Assembly (NCBI RefSeq): GCF_009938015.1 | Contig: NZ_AP021884.1 | Coordinates: forward strand, 2,792,585-2,856,584 | DNA length: 64,000 nt | From: Sulfuriferula plumbiphila | GTDB taxonomy: Bacteria > Pseudomonadota > Gammaproteobacteria > Burkholderiales > Sulfuriferulaceae | Direction: 5' to 3' | Shown: positions 8,356 through 17,422 of the stretch, piece after piece | How the letters are laid out: each line of letters begins with the position of its first letter | Position numbering within the stretch: position 1 is the stretch's first letter | The notes under the pieces: model-generated | Told to the model about the DNA's origin: nothing | Databases searched by the model: none | Seen by the model: only the letters and a program-made list of their open reading frames with translations | Program-made: the position numbers and the translations under genes

Positions 8356-10671
8356 TTATTTATTGCGCAGCGCCCGTGCCAGCGCATCGGCCAGTGCCCC
8401 GCCCGCCGCTGCAGGAGCAGCAGCCTGCCTGGCCTGTTTCGGCGTGGCCTGGTGTCCGGTCTTGTCCCGGGCAGCCGGTGCAGCCTCCCCCAGCCGCATG
8501 GTCAGCGCCACCCGCTTGCGTGGCACATCCACCTCCAGCACCTTCACCTTCACCACATCGCCCGCTTTGACAACGCTGTGCGGGTCCTTGACAAATTTGT
8601 CTGCCAGCGCGGAGATGTGCACCAGGCCGTCCTGATGTACGCCTACGTCCACAAACGCGCCGAAGTTGGTCACGTTGGTGACCACGCCTTCGAGCACCAT
8701 GCCGGGCTGTAAATCCTTGAGCTCTTCCACGCCATCCTTGAAGGCGGCGGCCTTGAACGCCGGGCGCGGATCGCGGCCGGGTTTTTCCAGTTCGCGCAGA
8801 ATGTCCTGCACCGTGGGCAGGCCGAAGCGGTCGTCGGTGTAGTGCCTGGCATCCACTGCATTGAACACGCCGCTCTGGCCAATCAGCGCGCGGCCGTCGG
8901 CGTTGCCGTCCAGGCGCGCCAGCAGATCGGTGAGGATGCGCTGCGCCAGCGGGTAGGCTTCCGGGTGGACGGCGCTCGCATCGAGCGGATTGTCGCCACG
9001 CACGCGCAGGAATCCCGCCGCCTGCTCGAAGGTTTTCGCACCCAGGCGCGGCACCTGTTTTAACGCTTCGCGACTGGAGAAGGCGCCGTAGGTATCGCGA
9101 TAGGCCACGATGTTTTCCGCGAGCGCGGTGGACAGCCCGGAAATGCGCGCCAGCAGCGCTACCGAAGCCATGTTCACATCCACGCCCACGGCATTGACGC
9201 AGTCTTCCACCACTGCGTCCAGGCTCCTGGCGAGTTTGAACTGGCTGACATCGTGCTGGTACTGGCCGACGCCGATGGATTTCGGATCAATCTTCACCAG
9301 CTCTGCCAATGGATCCTGCAGGCGCCGCGCGATGGACACCGCGCCGCGCAGGCTGACGTCGAGTTGCGGGAATTCGCGTGCGGCGAATTCCGAGGCGGAG
9401 TATACCGACGCGCCGGCTTCCGACACCACGACCTTGGCAAGCTTGAGTTGAGGATGCTGGCTGATCAGTTCGGCAGCCAGCTTGTCGGTCTCGCGCGAGG
9501 CAGTGCCGTTGCCGATGCTGATCAGTTGCGCGCCGTGCCTGTGCGCCAGCAGGGAGAGTGTGTGCAACGCACCGTCCCAGTCGTTGCGCGGCACATGAGG
9601 ATAAATGGTGGCAGTATCGAGCAGCTTGCCGGTGGCATCCACCACCGCCACCTTGACGCCGGTGCGCAGGCCGGGATCGAGGCCGATGGTGGCACGCGGG
9701 CCGGCCGGCGCGGCCAGCAACAGGTCGTGCAGGTTGCGCGCGAATACGCGGATGGCCTCTTCCTCGGCGCGCTCGCGCAAACCTCCCAGCAAGTCCAGTT
9801 CAAGATGCAGCGCGAGCTTCACGCGCCAGGTCCAGCGCACCGTCTCGGCCAGCCATTTGTCGGCGGCGCGGCCCTGGCTGGCGATGCCGAAACGGGTCGC
9901 GACCATGCCCTCGCACGGATTGGCAGGTGCGGCCTCATCCAGCTCTTCCGGCAGCTTCAGCGCTATCCGCAACATGTCCTCGTTGCGCCCGCGGAACAGC
10001 GCCAGCGCCCGATGCGGCGGTACCGCCCTGAGCGGCTCGCGGTAGTCGAAGTAGTCGCGGAACTTCGCGCCCGCTTCTTCTTTGCCCTCGGCCACACTGG
10101 ACACCAGCACGCCGTTTTCCTCAAGATGCGCGCGCAGCTGGCCGAGCAGCACGGCGTCTTCGCCAAAGCGTTCCATCAGGATGTGGCGTGCGCCTTCCAG
10201 CGCGCTTTTTATATCGGCCACGCCCCTGTCGATGTTTACATAGCGGGCGGCTTCCGCGTCGGGTGCCAGCGTCGGGTCGTTCAGCAGGCGCTCGGCCAGC
10301 GGCTCCAGCCCCGCCTCTTTGGCAATCTGCGCTTTAGTGCGGCGCTTCTGCCTGTACGGCAGGTAAAGATCTTCCAGCAATTGCTTGGTATCGGCGTGGG
10401 CGATCTCGCGTTGCAGTTCCGGCGTCAGCTTGCCCTGCCCGGTGATGCTGGCAAGAATGCTGCTGCGCCGGTCTTCCAGCTCACGCAGATAGCCCAGCTG
10501 TTGTTCCAGATTGCGCATCTGGGTGTCGTCCAGCCCACCGGTGGCTTCCTTGCGGTAGCGCGAAATGAACGGCACGCTGGCGCCTTCGTCGAGCAGGGCA
10601 ATGGCAGCGGCGACCTGGCTGGGACGGGCGTTGAGCGCAGTGGCGATACGGTGTTCGATGGAAGGCAGCAT
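8356..10671 (-). CDS. tex: Tex family transcription accessory / RNA-binding protein
   Basis: A 771-residue Tex protein from the ATG at 10671; a TTG five codons upstream is the alternative. The N-terminus [19 protein letters not shown] and [15 protein letters not shown] is typical. A YqgF/RuvX-like fold with [19 protein letters not shown] follows near residues 330-450, then helix-hairpin-helix repeats, and a C-terminal S1 RNA-binding domain with [20 protein letters not shown]. Tex binds nucleic acid and influences transcription and stress tolerance. It converges with arnT and diverges from hslO. Confidence 0.95.
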   Translation of the reverse strand: MLPSIEHRIATALNARPSQVAAAIALLDEGASVPFISRYRKEATGGLDDTQMRNLEQQLGYLRELEDRRSSILASITGQGKLTPELQREIAHADTKQLLEDLYLPYRQKRRTKAQIAKEAGLEPLAERLLNDPTLAPDAEAARYVNIDRGVADIKSALEGARHILMERFGEDAVLLGQLRAHLEENGVLVSSVAEGKEEAGAKFRDYFDYREPLRAVPPHRALALFRGRNEDMLRIALKLPEELDEAAPANPCEGMVATRFGIASQGRAADKWLAETVRWTWRVKLALHLELDLLGGLRERAEEEAIRVFARNLHDLLLAAPAGPRATIGLDPGLRTGVKVAVVDATGKLLDTATIYPHVPRNDWDGALHTLSLLAHRHGAQLISIGNGTASRETDKLAAELISQHPQLKLAKVVVSEAGASVYSASEFAAREFPQLDVSLRGAVSIARRLQDPLAELVKIDPKSIGVGQYQHDVSQFKLARSLDAVVEDCVNAVGVDVNMASVALLARISGLSTALAENIVAYRDTYGAFSSREALKQVPRLGAKTFEQAAGFLRVRGDNPLDASAVHPEAYPLAQRILTDLLARLDGNADGRALIGQSGVFNAVDARHYTDDRFGLPTVQDILRELEKPGRDPRPAFKAAAFKDGVEELKDLQPGMVLEGVVTNVTNFGAFVDVGVHQDGLVHISALADKFVKDPHSVVKAGDVVKVKVLEVDVPRKRVALTMRLGEAAPAARDKTGHQATPKQARQAAAPAAAGGALADALARALRNK

Positions 10672-10751
10672 GTCGGGCAATGGCAAATGAAAGCCTGCAA
10701 CTATGCAGAAAGCACGTCAGGCTGGCAAGGTATAATCTTGAAACCTATTTA

Positions 10752-10837
10752 GCCACGGAGGGCACGGAGAACATGGAGGAAAATCCAGGCAGGCAGTTCT
10801 TGTTTTTTAATCCCGTGTTCTCCGTTCCCTCCGTGGC
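10752..10837. repeat. Inverted-repeat element of the CACGGAG family (copy 1)
   Basis: Two 22-base arms, 10752-10773 and 10816-10837, are inverted copies with one mismatch. Each begins GCCACGGAGGG and runs into ACGGAGAACA. The 42-base centre is AT-richer. Arms built from near-repeats of CACGGAGNG recur at 63201-63334 and, in degraded form, at 14660. This copy lies between divergent tex and hslO, in the hslO 5' region, where the long hairpin could form in mRNA. Confidence 0.8.
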
Positions 10838-10862
10838 AAACGCCTTTTTAAAGACAAAATCG

Positions 10863-11741
10863 ATGCCCACAACCGATACCCTCACCCGTTTCCTGTTCGA
10901 ATCCGCCCCGGTGCGCGGCGAACTGGTCAGCCTCGACGCCACCTGGCAGGAAGTGCTGAAACACGCCGTTTACCCGCTACCGCTGCAAACCCTGCTGGGC
11001 GAACTGATGGCCGCCGCCGCGCTGCTTAGCGCCATCCTCAAATTCGACGGCAGCATGATTCTGCAAATGCAGGGCAGCGGCGCGGTCAAGCTGGTGGTGG
11101 TGGAAGCCACCTCCGACCGCACCCTGCGCGCCACGGCCAAGTGGGAAGGGGAAGTGCCGGCAGGCAGTCTGGATGTGCTGCTGGGAGAAGGCCGCTTCGT
11201 CATCACCCTCGACCAATCCGCCAGCGGCAAACAGAACTATCAGGGCATCGTTCCGCTGGCAGGCGCGAGCGTGGCCGAGGCGCTGACGCACTATATGCAA
11301 AGCTCCGAACAGCTCGACACGCAAATTCACCTGGCTGCCAATAGTCGGCGCGCCGCCGGCATGTTGATCCAGCGCCTGCCGGGGGTGGAAACCACTGATG
11401 CGGATGCCTGGAATCGCGCCATGCATCTGGCTGCCACACTGAAACCGGAAGAGTTGCTCACTGTGCCAGCCGATGCCATCCTGCAGCGCCTGTTTCACGA
11501 GGAAGATGTCCGCGTGTTCGAAGCCGAGCTGGTCAGCTTCCGCTGCACCTGCTCGCGCGAACGAGTGGGTGAGATGATGAAAATGCTGGGCCGTGATGAA
11601 GTGGAATCGGTACTGGCGGAGCGCGGCGAGATTGAAGTGCGCTGCGAGTTCTGCAACCGGCAATACAAGTTCGATCCGGTGGACGCGGCACAGCTGTTTG
11701 TGGCGGTGGCACCGGTACAGGCGCCGCAGATTAAACATTGA
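10863..11741 (+). CDS. hslO: Hsp33 redox-regulated holdase chaperone
   Basis: A 292-residue Hsp33. The four zinc-binding cysteines are C228 and C230 (CTC) and C261 and C264 (CEFC), the CXC and CXXC pair of the redox switch. N-terminal LTRFLFESAPVRGELVSL and the LLGELMAAAALLSAI stretch are family-typical. Oxidation releases zinc and activates the holdase in the cytoplasm. The ATG at 10863 was chosen by the conserved N-terminus; the open frame upstream runs through the repeat and is not coding. Confidence 0.94.
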   Translation: MPTTDTLTRFLFESAPVRGELVSLDATWQEVLKHAVYPLPLQTLLGELMAAAALLSAILKFDGSMILQMQGSGAVKLVVVEATSDRTLRATAKWEGEVPAGSLDVLLGEGRFVITLDQSASGKQNYQGIVPLAGASVAEALTHYMQSSEQLDTQIHLAANSRRAAGMLIQRLPGVETTDADAWNRAMHLAATLKPEELLTVPADAILQRLFHEEDVRVFEAELVSFRCTCSRERVGEMMKMLGRDEVESVLAERGEIEVRCEFCNRQYKFDPVDAAQLFVAVAPVQAPQIKH

Positions 11742-11752
11742 GGTCATCCGCC

Positions 11753-12844
11753 ATGTTCAAAACCCAGCGCACCAATCATCACCGCCCGCGTAGGCATCGC
11801 GCCAAAAAAGCCGGGCTGCCGCCGGGCTCGCTGGTATACGTGGGTGAGGTGAAGACACCTGTGCCTGCGCTGTCAGTGATCGAATACGATGACACCGGCC
11901 TGGCGGAAACGCATTTTCCCGATCTGGCCGCGTGGCGTGCGCACCAGTCTGCTCATGCCACGCGATGGCTGAATCTGTATGGCCTGCAGGATGCAACGGT
12001 GATGCGCGAAATCGGCACCCGTTACCAGCTGCACCCGCTGGTGCAGGAGGATATTCTCAACACCGACCAGCGTCCCAAGGTTGAGTCGTATGGAGACTAT
12101 CTGTTCGTGGTGGCGCGCTATTTGAGCTATGACGCCGACACCTTGAGCGTGAGCTCGGATCAGGTGAGCCTGGTGCTGGCGCGCAACACGGTGTTGAGCT
12201 TTCAGGAGCAATCATCCGGCACCTTCGAGCCCGTGCGCGAACGCCTGCGCAGCGCGCGCGGGCAGATCCGCAAACTGGGCGCAGACTATCTGGCTTACGC
12301 CTTGCTCGATGCGCTCGTAGATCAGTACTTCGTAGTGCTGGAACAGTTGAGCGTGAACACCGAGGAACTGGAAGACGCGCTGCTCGACAAGCCGAATCAG
12401 GCTTCGCTGCAAACCCTGCACCAGTTGCGTCGCGCCACGCATAATTTGCGGCGTGCGGTGTGGCCGCTGCGTGAAGTGTTGAATACGATGATCCGCAACG
12501 AGGAAGGATTTTTCCAGCCCGGCACCGGTGTGTATCTGCGCGACGTGTACGACCATACCGTGCACATCGTCGAATCCATCGAGGCGCTGCGCGACCTGCA
12601 GGCGGGGATGCTGGACATTTACCTGTCCAGTCTGAGCAACCGCTTTAACATTGAACTGCGCGCGCTCACGGTGATTACCACACTGTTCATGCCGGCCACG
12701 CTAGTGACGGGAATTTTCGGCATGAATTTCAAACACATGCCCGTGCTCGATCTGCCGCATGGCTTCGGCCTGGCGTTGGGTCTGATGGCCACGATTGCGC
12801 TGATCATGGTGGCAATATTCTGGCGGCGCAATTGGCTGCGCTGA
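11753..12844 (+). CDS. corA: CorA-family magnesium/divalent cation transporter
   Basis: A 363-residue CorA-type channel. A cytoplasmic domain of about 300 residues precedes two C-terminal membrane helices, with the signature GMN at 323-325 (FGMNF) ending the first. LYGLQDATVMREIG and QRPKVESYGDYLFVVARYL match the N-terminal domain. The very N-terminus is basic (HHRPRRHRAKKAG). CorA forms a pentameric Mg2+ channel in the inner membrane; Co2+ or Zn2+ cannot be excluded as cargo. The stop overlaps the proposed recQ start by 13 bases. Confidence 0.88.
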   Translation: MFKTQRTNHHRPRRHRAKKAGLPPGSLVYVGEVKTPVPALSVIEYDDTGLAETHFPDLAAWRAHQSAHATRWLNLYGLQDATVMREIGTRYQLHPLVQEDILNTDQRPKVESYGDYLFVVARYLSYDADTLSVSSDQVSLVLARNTVLSFQEQSSGTFEPVRERLRSARGQIRKLGADYLAYALLDALVDQYFVVLEQLSVNTEELEDALLDKPNQASLQTLHQLRRATHNLRRAVWPLREVLNTMIRNEEGFFQPGTGVYLRDVYDHTVHIVESIEALRDLQAGMLDIYLSSLSNRFNIELRALTVITTLFMPATLVTGIFGMNFKHMPVLDLPHGFGLALGLMATIALIMVAIFWRRNWLR

Positions 12845-14691
12845 ACGCGCTTTCCCTGCTCAACACGGTATTCGGCTACCCGGCGTTTCGCGGGCGCCAG
12901 GCCGAGGTGGTGGAGCAGGTGGCGGGCGGCGGCGATGCGCTGGTGCTGATGCCCACCGGCGGCGGCAAGTCGCTGTGTTACCAGATTCCCGCGCTGCTGC
13001 GCGAAGGGACTGGGGTGGTGGTGTCGCCGCTGATTGCGCTGATGCACGACCAGGTGGCAGCGCTGCGCGAAGTCGGCGTGCGCGCCGCCTATCTGAATTC
13101 CGCATTGTCGGCGCAGCAGGCTGCCGCAGTGGAACAAGCCTTTCTGCGCGGCGCGTGGGATCTGCTCTACGTCGCGCCGGAACGGCTGGTCACGCCGCGT
13201 TTTCTGGATCTGCTGGAGCGGGCCGAACTGGCGCTGTTCGCGATTGACGAGGCGCACTGCGTATCGCAATGGGGGCATGATTTCCGCCCGGAATACATTC
13301 AGCTTTCGCTGCTGCACCAGCGTTTTCCCAAGGTGCCGCGCATCGCGCTCACCGCCACCGCGGACGCGCAAACCCGCGCCGAGATTGTCACCCGCCTGCA
13401 ACTGGAAGACGCGCGCCAGTTCGTCTCCAGCTTCGATCGCCCCAATATCCGCTACCAGATTGTGGAGAAAGCCGACCCGCGCAAGCAGCTGCTCGACTTT
13501 ATCCAGGCCGAACACAGCGGCGCCGCGGGCATTGTCTATTGCCTGTCGCGCAGGAAGGTAGAAGAAACTGCGGCCTGGCTGGAAAAACACGGCATCCGCG
13601 CCCTGCCCTACCACGCTGGCATGGACGTACAAACACGCCAGCGCAATCAGGACATCTTCCTGCGTGAAGATGGCATAGTCATGGCCGCAACAATTGCGTT
13701 CGGCATGGGCATCGACAAACCCGACGTACGTTTCGTGGCGCATCTCGACCTGCCCAGGAGCATCGAAGGCTACTATCAGGAAACCGGCCGCGCCGGGCGC
13801 GACGGCGCGCCTGCCGATGCCTGGATGACCTACGGTCTCACCGACGTGGTGCAGCAGCGGCGCATGATCGAGTCCGGTGACGCCGACCTGCAATTCAAGC
13901 GCGTCGGACTGGCCAAGCTCGACGCGCTGCTCGCGCTGTGCGAAGCCACCACCTGCCGGCGCGTGCGCCTGCTCAACTATTTCGGTGAGGACGCCGAGCC
14001 CTGCGGCAACTGCGACGTGTGCATCAGCCCGCCGGCCACCTGGGACGGCACCGTGGCGGCGCAAAAGGCGTTGTCCGCCGTGTACCGCACCGGCAGCCGC
14101 TTCGGTGCGGTGCACCTGATCGACGTGCTGTGCGGCCACGCCACCGACAAGGTGCAGCAGTGGGGACATGACAAACTCACGGTATTCGGTGTGGGTGCGG
14201 AGATCGACGAAAAGGGCTGGCGCGCGGTGTTTCGCCAGTTAGTGGCACAGGGCCTGATGGGCGTGGATCACGACGCCTTCGGCGCGCTCACCCTGACCGA
14301 CAAAAGCCGTGCGGTGCTGAAAGGCGAGCAGCAGGTCTGGATGCGACAGGAAATCGCCAGTAAAACCTCGCGCAAATCGCGCCGTCCCATCGCCGCCCCG
14401 GAAAACCCGGTGGACGACGCGCTGTTCGAAAAACTGCGCATATGGCGCCAGGCCGCCGCCCGCGAGCACAACGTCCCGGCCTATGTCATTTTTCACGACT
14501 CCACTTTGGCGCAGATTGCACAGCTCCGTCCGGCCACGCTGGACGAACTGGGCAGCGTCTCCGGCGTCGGCGCGCGCAAGCTGGAGGCCTACGGCGCAGG
14601 CATACTGGCGGTGGTGAATGCGGCTGGGCAGAGCTTGGATAGACCAGAAAACGCCATTCGCCACGGGTGGTCACGGGGAACACGGAAGTAA
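12832..14691 (+). CDS. recQ: ATP-dependent DNA helicase RecQ
   Basis: A RecQ of about 619 residues. It has Walker A LMPTGGGKSLCYQIPAL, the DEAH box IDEAHCVSQWGHDFRPEY, and motif VI YYQETGRAGRDG. A zinc-binding RQC region has the cysteines of CxxC...CGNCDVC, and a C-terminal HRDC domain includes LDELGSVSGVGARKLEAYG. No ATG fits; TTG at 12832, within the end of corA, allows the family N-terminus, suggesting translational coupling. The last ten or so codons (RHGWSRGTRK) are read from the intergenic repeat at 14660, so the natural C-terminus has probably been extended. Confidence 0.94.
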   Translation: MAALNALSLLNTVFGYPAFRGRQAEVVEQVAGGGDALVLMPTGGGKSLCYQIPALLREGTGVVVSPLIALMHDQVAALREVGVRAAYLNSALSAQQAAAVEQAFLRGAWDLLYVAPERLVTPRFLDLLERAELALFAIDEAHCVSQWGHDFRPEYIQLSLLHQRFPKVPRIALTATADAQTRAEIVTRLQLEDARQFVSSFDRPNIRYQIVEKADPRKQLLDFIQAEHSGAAGIVYCLSRRKVEETAAWLEKHGIRALPYHAGMDVQTRQRNQDIFLREDGIVMAATIAFGMGIDKPDVRFVAHLDLPRSIEGYYQETGRAGRDGAPADAWMTYGLTDVVQQRRMIESGDADLQFKRVGLAKLDALLALCEATTCRRVRLLNYFGEDAEPCGNCDVCISPPATWDGTVAAQKALSAVYRTGSRFGAVHLIDVLCGHATDKVQQWGHDKLTVFGVGAEIDEKGWRAVFRQLVAQGLMGVDHDAFGALTLTDKSRAVLKGEQQVWMRQEIASKTSRKSRRPIAAPENPVDDALFEKLRIWRQAAAREHNVPAYVIFHDSTLAQIAQLRPATLDELGSVSGVGARKLEAYGAGILAVVNAAGQSLDRPENAIRHGWSRGTRK

Positions 14692-14760
14692 CAGGAAGGC
14701 AAAATCCAGGACCCCTCGCCGGGCTTGATCTTTGCCTCTTGCCTTCACTGTGTTTAACCG
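14660..14760. repeat. Degraded CACGGAG-family repeat at the recQ 3' end (copy 3)
   Basis: From 14660 the sequence GCCACGGGTGGTCACGGGGA matches the arm of the copy at 63201, and supplies the last codons and stop of recQ. The opposite arm is poorly preserved: only a TTCACTGTGTTTAACC stretch near 14742 resembles it. The region between and up to 14839 holds no gene that I can support. Confidence 0.5.
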
Positions 14761-14839
14761 CTTTTTCCAGGACAAACCGGATGAGGCGCCTGTCTGTTCA
14801 CGGCTGGCGCATAAACAGGCGCATAAACAGGCGGCGGGC

Positions 14840-17071
14840 TTAGGCGTGCTGTCCGAATAATTCCGCGTAGTCTTCTGCCGGCAGCGGCATGCTGTACAAA
14901 AACCCCTGAATCTCGTCGCAGCCATGCTGCACCAGAAAATCGCGTTGCGCTGTGGTTTCCACACCCTCTGCAATCACAGCAATACTCATGCTGTGAGCGA
15001 GCTGGATAATGGCGGTGACGATGGCGGCTGCGTCATTGTCGCGCCCCAGTTCCTGGATAAAGGAATGATCGATTTTTATCGCATCGATCGGGAAACGTTT
15101 GAGATAACCCAGGCTGGAGTAGCCGGTGCCGAAGCTGTCAATGCACAAATGCACGCCGCGCTGTTTGAGTGCAGTCAGGATTTTTAGTGTCTGCCCGGCG
15201 TCACTCATGGCAGTGGTTTCGCTAATCTCCAGTTCCAGATTGCCGGCTTTCAGACCGGTTTCCTGCAGGATCTGATCCACCACCAGCAACAGATCGGGTT
15301 GGGAAAACTGGCGCGCGGACAGGTTCACCGCTACACGCTGTCCGGCCAGCCCGGCGTGGCACCATGCCACCATCTGCTGGCAGGCCTCGCGCAGCACCCA
15401 CTCACCGACCGGCTCGATCAGGCTGGTAGTCTCGATGTCCGCAATGAACCGATCCGGACCAATGATGCCGCTACGCGGGTGGCGCCAGCGCAACAGGGCT
15501 TCGGCACCCGTGATATGGCCCTTGGTAACATGAATTTTGGGCTGGTAATACAGCTCGAATTCGTTATGTTCCAGCGCGCGGCGCAGGCCGCTTTCCAGAA
15601 ACAACTGGCGCTTGCCGGCGATATTCATGCTCGAATTGAAATACAGGAAGCCACAGTGCTGCTGCTTGGCGCGGTACATGGCGGTATCGGCCTGGCGCAT
15701 CAACTCCTGAGCGTCATCCAAAATCACCGTTCCGCCCGTGGTGGTAATCGAACCACGCAACGCGCTGATGCCGATGCTGGCAGACATGATGTAATCCCGC
15801 CCGAGCAGGCTAACCGGCTCGTTCAGGGTTTGCAGTATCTTCTGCGCCACAGCAGCAGCGGCGCGGGCGGCTTGATTGCCAATGACCAATACGGTGAACT
15901 CATCCCCGCCCAGTCTGGCAACATAGTCCTCGTTGCGTACGCTGGCCTTGATGCGCGCGGCAACGATCTGCAACAGCTCGTCGCCTGCCTGATGGCCAAG
16001 CGTGTCATTGATATTCTTGAAGTGATCGAGATCGAGATAAAGCAGCGCCACGTTGCCGCCATGACGCTGGGCGTGGGCAGTGGCGCGATCCAGATATTCC
16101 TGGAATGCCGCACGGTTGGCGAGTCCGGTCAAGGTATCGAAGCGCGCCAACTGATCCAGCTGCCACTCGGTATGCTTGCGCTCGGCGATCGCCGCCGCCA
16201 CCAGCAGGCCGGACAGCGCAATCATCACCAGCATGGTTTGCAAGTTCACCAGTACCGGATAGGCGACGTGGTGGACCAGCGTGCCACTGCCCATCAGGGT
16301 AGACGCAGTGGCCAGCGCCGCAGCGCACAGGATGACGAGGGTGGTGGCAGGCAGCCCCAGGCGCAACGCTGCCCAGATCACAAATACAAACAGCTGGTAA
16401 TGTCCGCCGTCGCGGCCGGGCAGAATATCCAAACCTGTTATGGGTAACCCGGTCAATACCAGCATGAGTGCCAGCACCACCCACACCTCGACAGCTGGAG
16501 CCGCATATTTACCCGATTGCCAATAGTGGTAGCACACCATGAGCGGCGGGGCAAATAACAGGCAGCCGATAATGTCACCCAGCCACCAGCTCCATCCTGC
16601 CTGCGCGAACCGTTCAGCAGGCAGCAGACCGCTCATCACCAGCGCGGCCACCCCCACCACCGCACTCACCAGGCTGGCAACGGGTGCGGCGAACAGGGCC
16701 AGTTTGATTACATCGCGCATGCGCTCCAGGCGGGAGTGAAACTTGTCGAAGCGATTGAGCAACCACAGTGCTGTGACGGCTTCCAGCGTATTCCCTGCAC
16801 CAATTGTCAGGGCAGTGTGCCAATCCAGGTCCACCCAGTTGGCAATAAATGCGCCCAACAAAACACCTGGCCACAGGCGCCTGCCAAACAGTACCAGCGC
16901 CGCCAGCGCCAACCCGCTGGCGGGCCAGATTGCACTGACGCTGGGGTGCATGAATGCCGCCAGCCAGAGACCAAACCGCGCTGCTGCAATATAGGCAACA
17001 GCCAGCCCCAGCAGCGCTGCCAGCTGGCGTGCACGGGGAATAAAACCGGCCTGTATCCAGAATGCCTGCAT
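14840..17071 (-). CDS. MASE1-GGDEF-EAL cyclic-di-GMP signalling protein
   Basis: A 743-residue membrane protein. Residues 1-300 form a MASE1-type sensor with about eight helices (AIWPASGLALAALVLFG is typical). A diguanylate cyclase domain with intact RLGGDEF (G388-F392) and an EAL phosphodiesterase domain starting EALLRW (E524) follow. GLANRAAFQ and YLDLDHFKNINDTLGH are sound cyclase motifs. In the EAL domain the usual DDFGTGYSSL reads D645-S646-FGTGYSSL, so the second metal-binding aspartate is missing, while NLSARQF, KIDHSFI and AEGVET remain. The cyclase is probably active and the phosphodiesterase weakened. It lies downstream of the FIST sensor gene cluster on the same strand. Confidence 0.9.
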   Translation of the reverse strand: MQAFWIQAGFIPRARQLAALLGLAVAYIAAARFGLWLAAFMHPSVSAIWPASGLALAALVLFGRRLWPGVLLGAFIANWVDLDWHTALTIGAGNTLEAVTALWLLNRFDKFHSRLERMRDVIKLALFAAPVASLVSAVVGVAALVMSGLLPAERFAQAGWSWWLGDIIGCLLFAPPLMVCYHYWQSGKYAAPAVEVWVVLALMLVLTGLPITGLDILPGRDGGHYQLFVFVIWAALRLGLPATTLVILCAAALATASTLMGSGTLVHHVAYPVLVNLQTMLVMIALSGLLVAAAIAERKHTEWQLDQLARFDTLTGLANRAAFQEYLDRATAHAQRHGGNVALLYLDLDHFKNINDTLGHQAGDELLQIVAARIKASVRNEDYVARLGGDEFTVLVIGNQAARAAAAVAQKILQTLNEPVSLLGRDYIMSASIGISALRGSITTTGGTVILDDAQELMRQADTAMYRAKQQHCGFLYFNSSMNIAGKRQLFLESGLRRALEHNEFELYYQPKIHVTKGHITGAEALLRWRHPRSGIIGPDRFIADIETTSLIEPVGEWVLREACQQMVAWCHAGLAGQRVAVNLSARQFSQPDLLLVVDQILQETGLKAGNLELEISETTAMSDAGQTLKILTALKQRGVHLCIDSFGTGYSSLGYLKRFPIDAIKIDHSFIQELGRDNDAAAIVTAIIQLAHSMSIAVIAEGVETTAQRDFLVQHGCDEIQGFLYSMPLPAEDYAELFGQHA

Positions 17072-17158
17072 GGCTTGTCAAGCGCCCATGCCGGGCACTT
17101 GCGGATGCATGGATAGGGAGTTGGCGATTGTGTAGCGGCGGCTTAAATCAAAGCCACG

Positions 17159-17413
17159 CTACGCCAACGCGTCAATATGCGCTTTAACCGCCTCCAGCGA
17201 CTCGCGCAGCGTGTCTTCGGACAGGTGATTGAGGCTTTCCGCCAGCATTTCTGCGGCTTGCAGGGTTTCTGTCGCAAGGCTGGCGCTGTCGATCTCGGCG
17301 ACGAATGCGGCGGCGGCACCCGTCACGCGTAGCAGGGTATCGCGCTCGCGCATGAGCATTTCAACCTCGTCACGCAACATGGCGACTTCCTGATGGTTTT
17401 GTGTGTTCAGCAT
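17159..17413 (-). CDS. Small coiled-coil protein, unknown function
   Basis: An 84-residue protein with heptad-rich sequence (MLRDEVEMLMRERDTLLRV, then alanine/leucine-rich helices) and no signal peptide or membrane segment. It begins nine bases after the FIST gene on the same strand and is probably co-transcribed. I do not recognise a family. The position suggests an accessory protein for the FIST sensor or for the GGDEF/EAL protein downstream, but that is inference. Confidence 0.65.
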   Translation of the reverse strand: MLNTQNHQEVAMLRDEVEMLMRERDTLLRVTGAAAAFVAEIDSASLATETLQAAEMLAESLNHLSEDTLRESLEAVKAHIDALA

Positions 17414-17422
17414 GTCATCCCT

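Noticed and set aside
9253-10752. 499-residue plus-strand open frame opposite tex
   Set aside because: It is antisense to tex, whose domains are unmistakable, and its sequence has no domain character; GC-rich codons leave the opposite strand open.
12619-14169. 516-residue minus-strand open frame opposite recQ
   Set aside because: It shadows the recQ helicase and corA end; its His/Arg/Gln-rich composition is typical of antisense frames.
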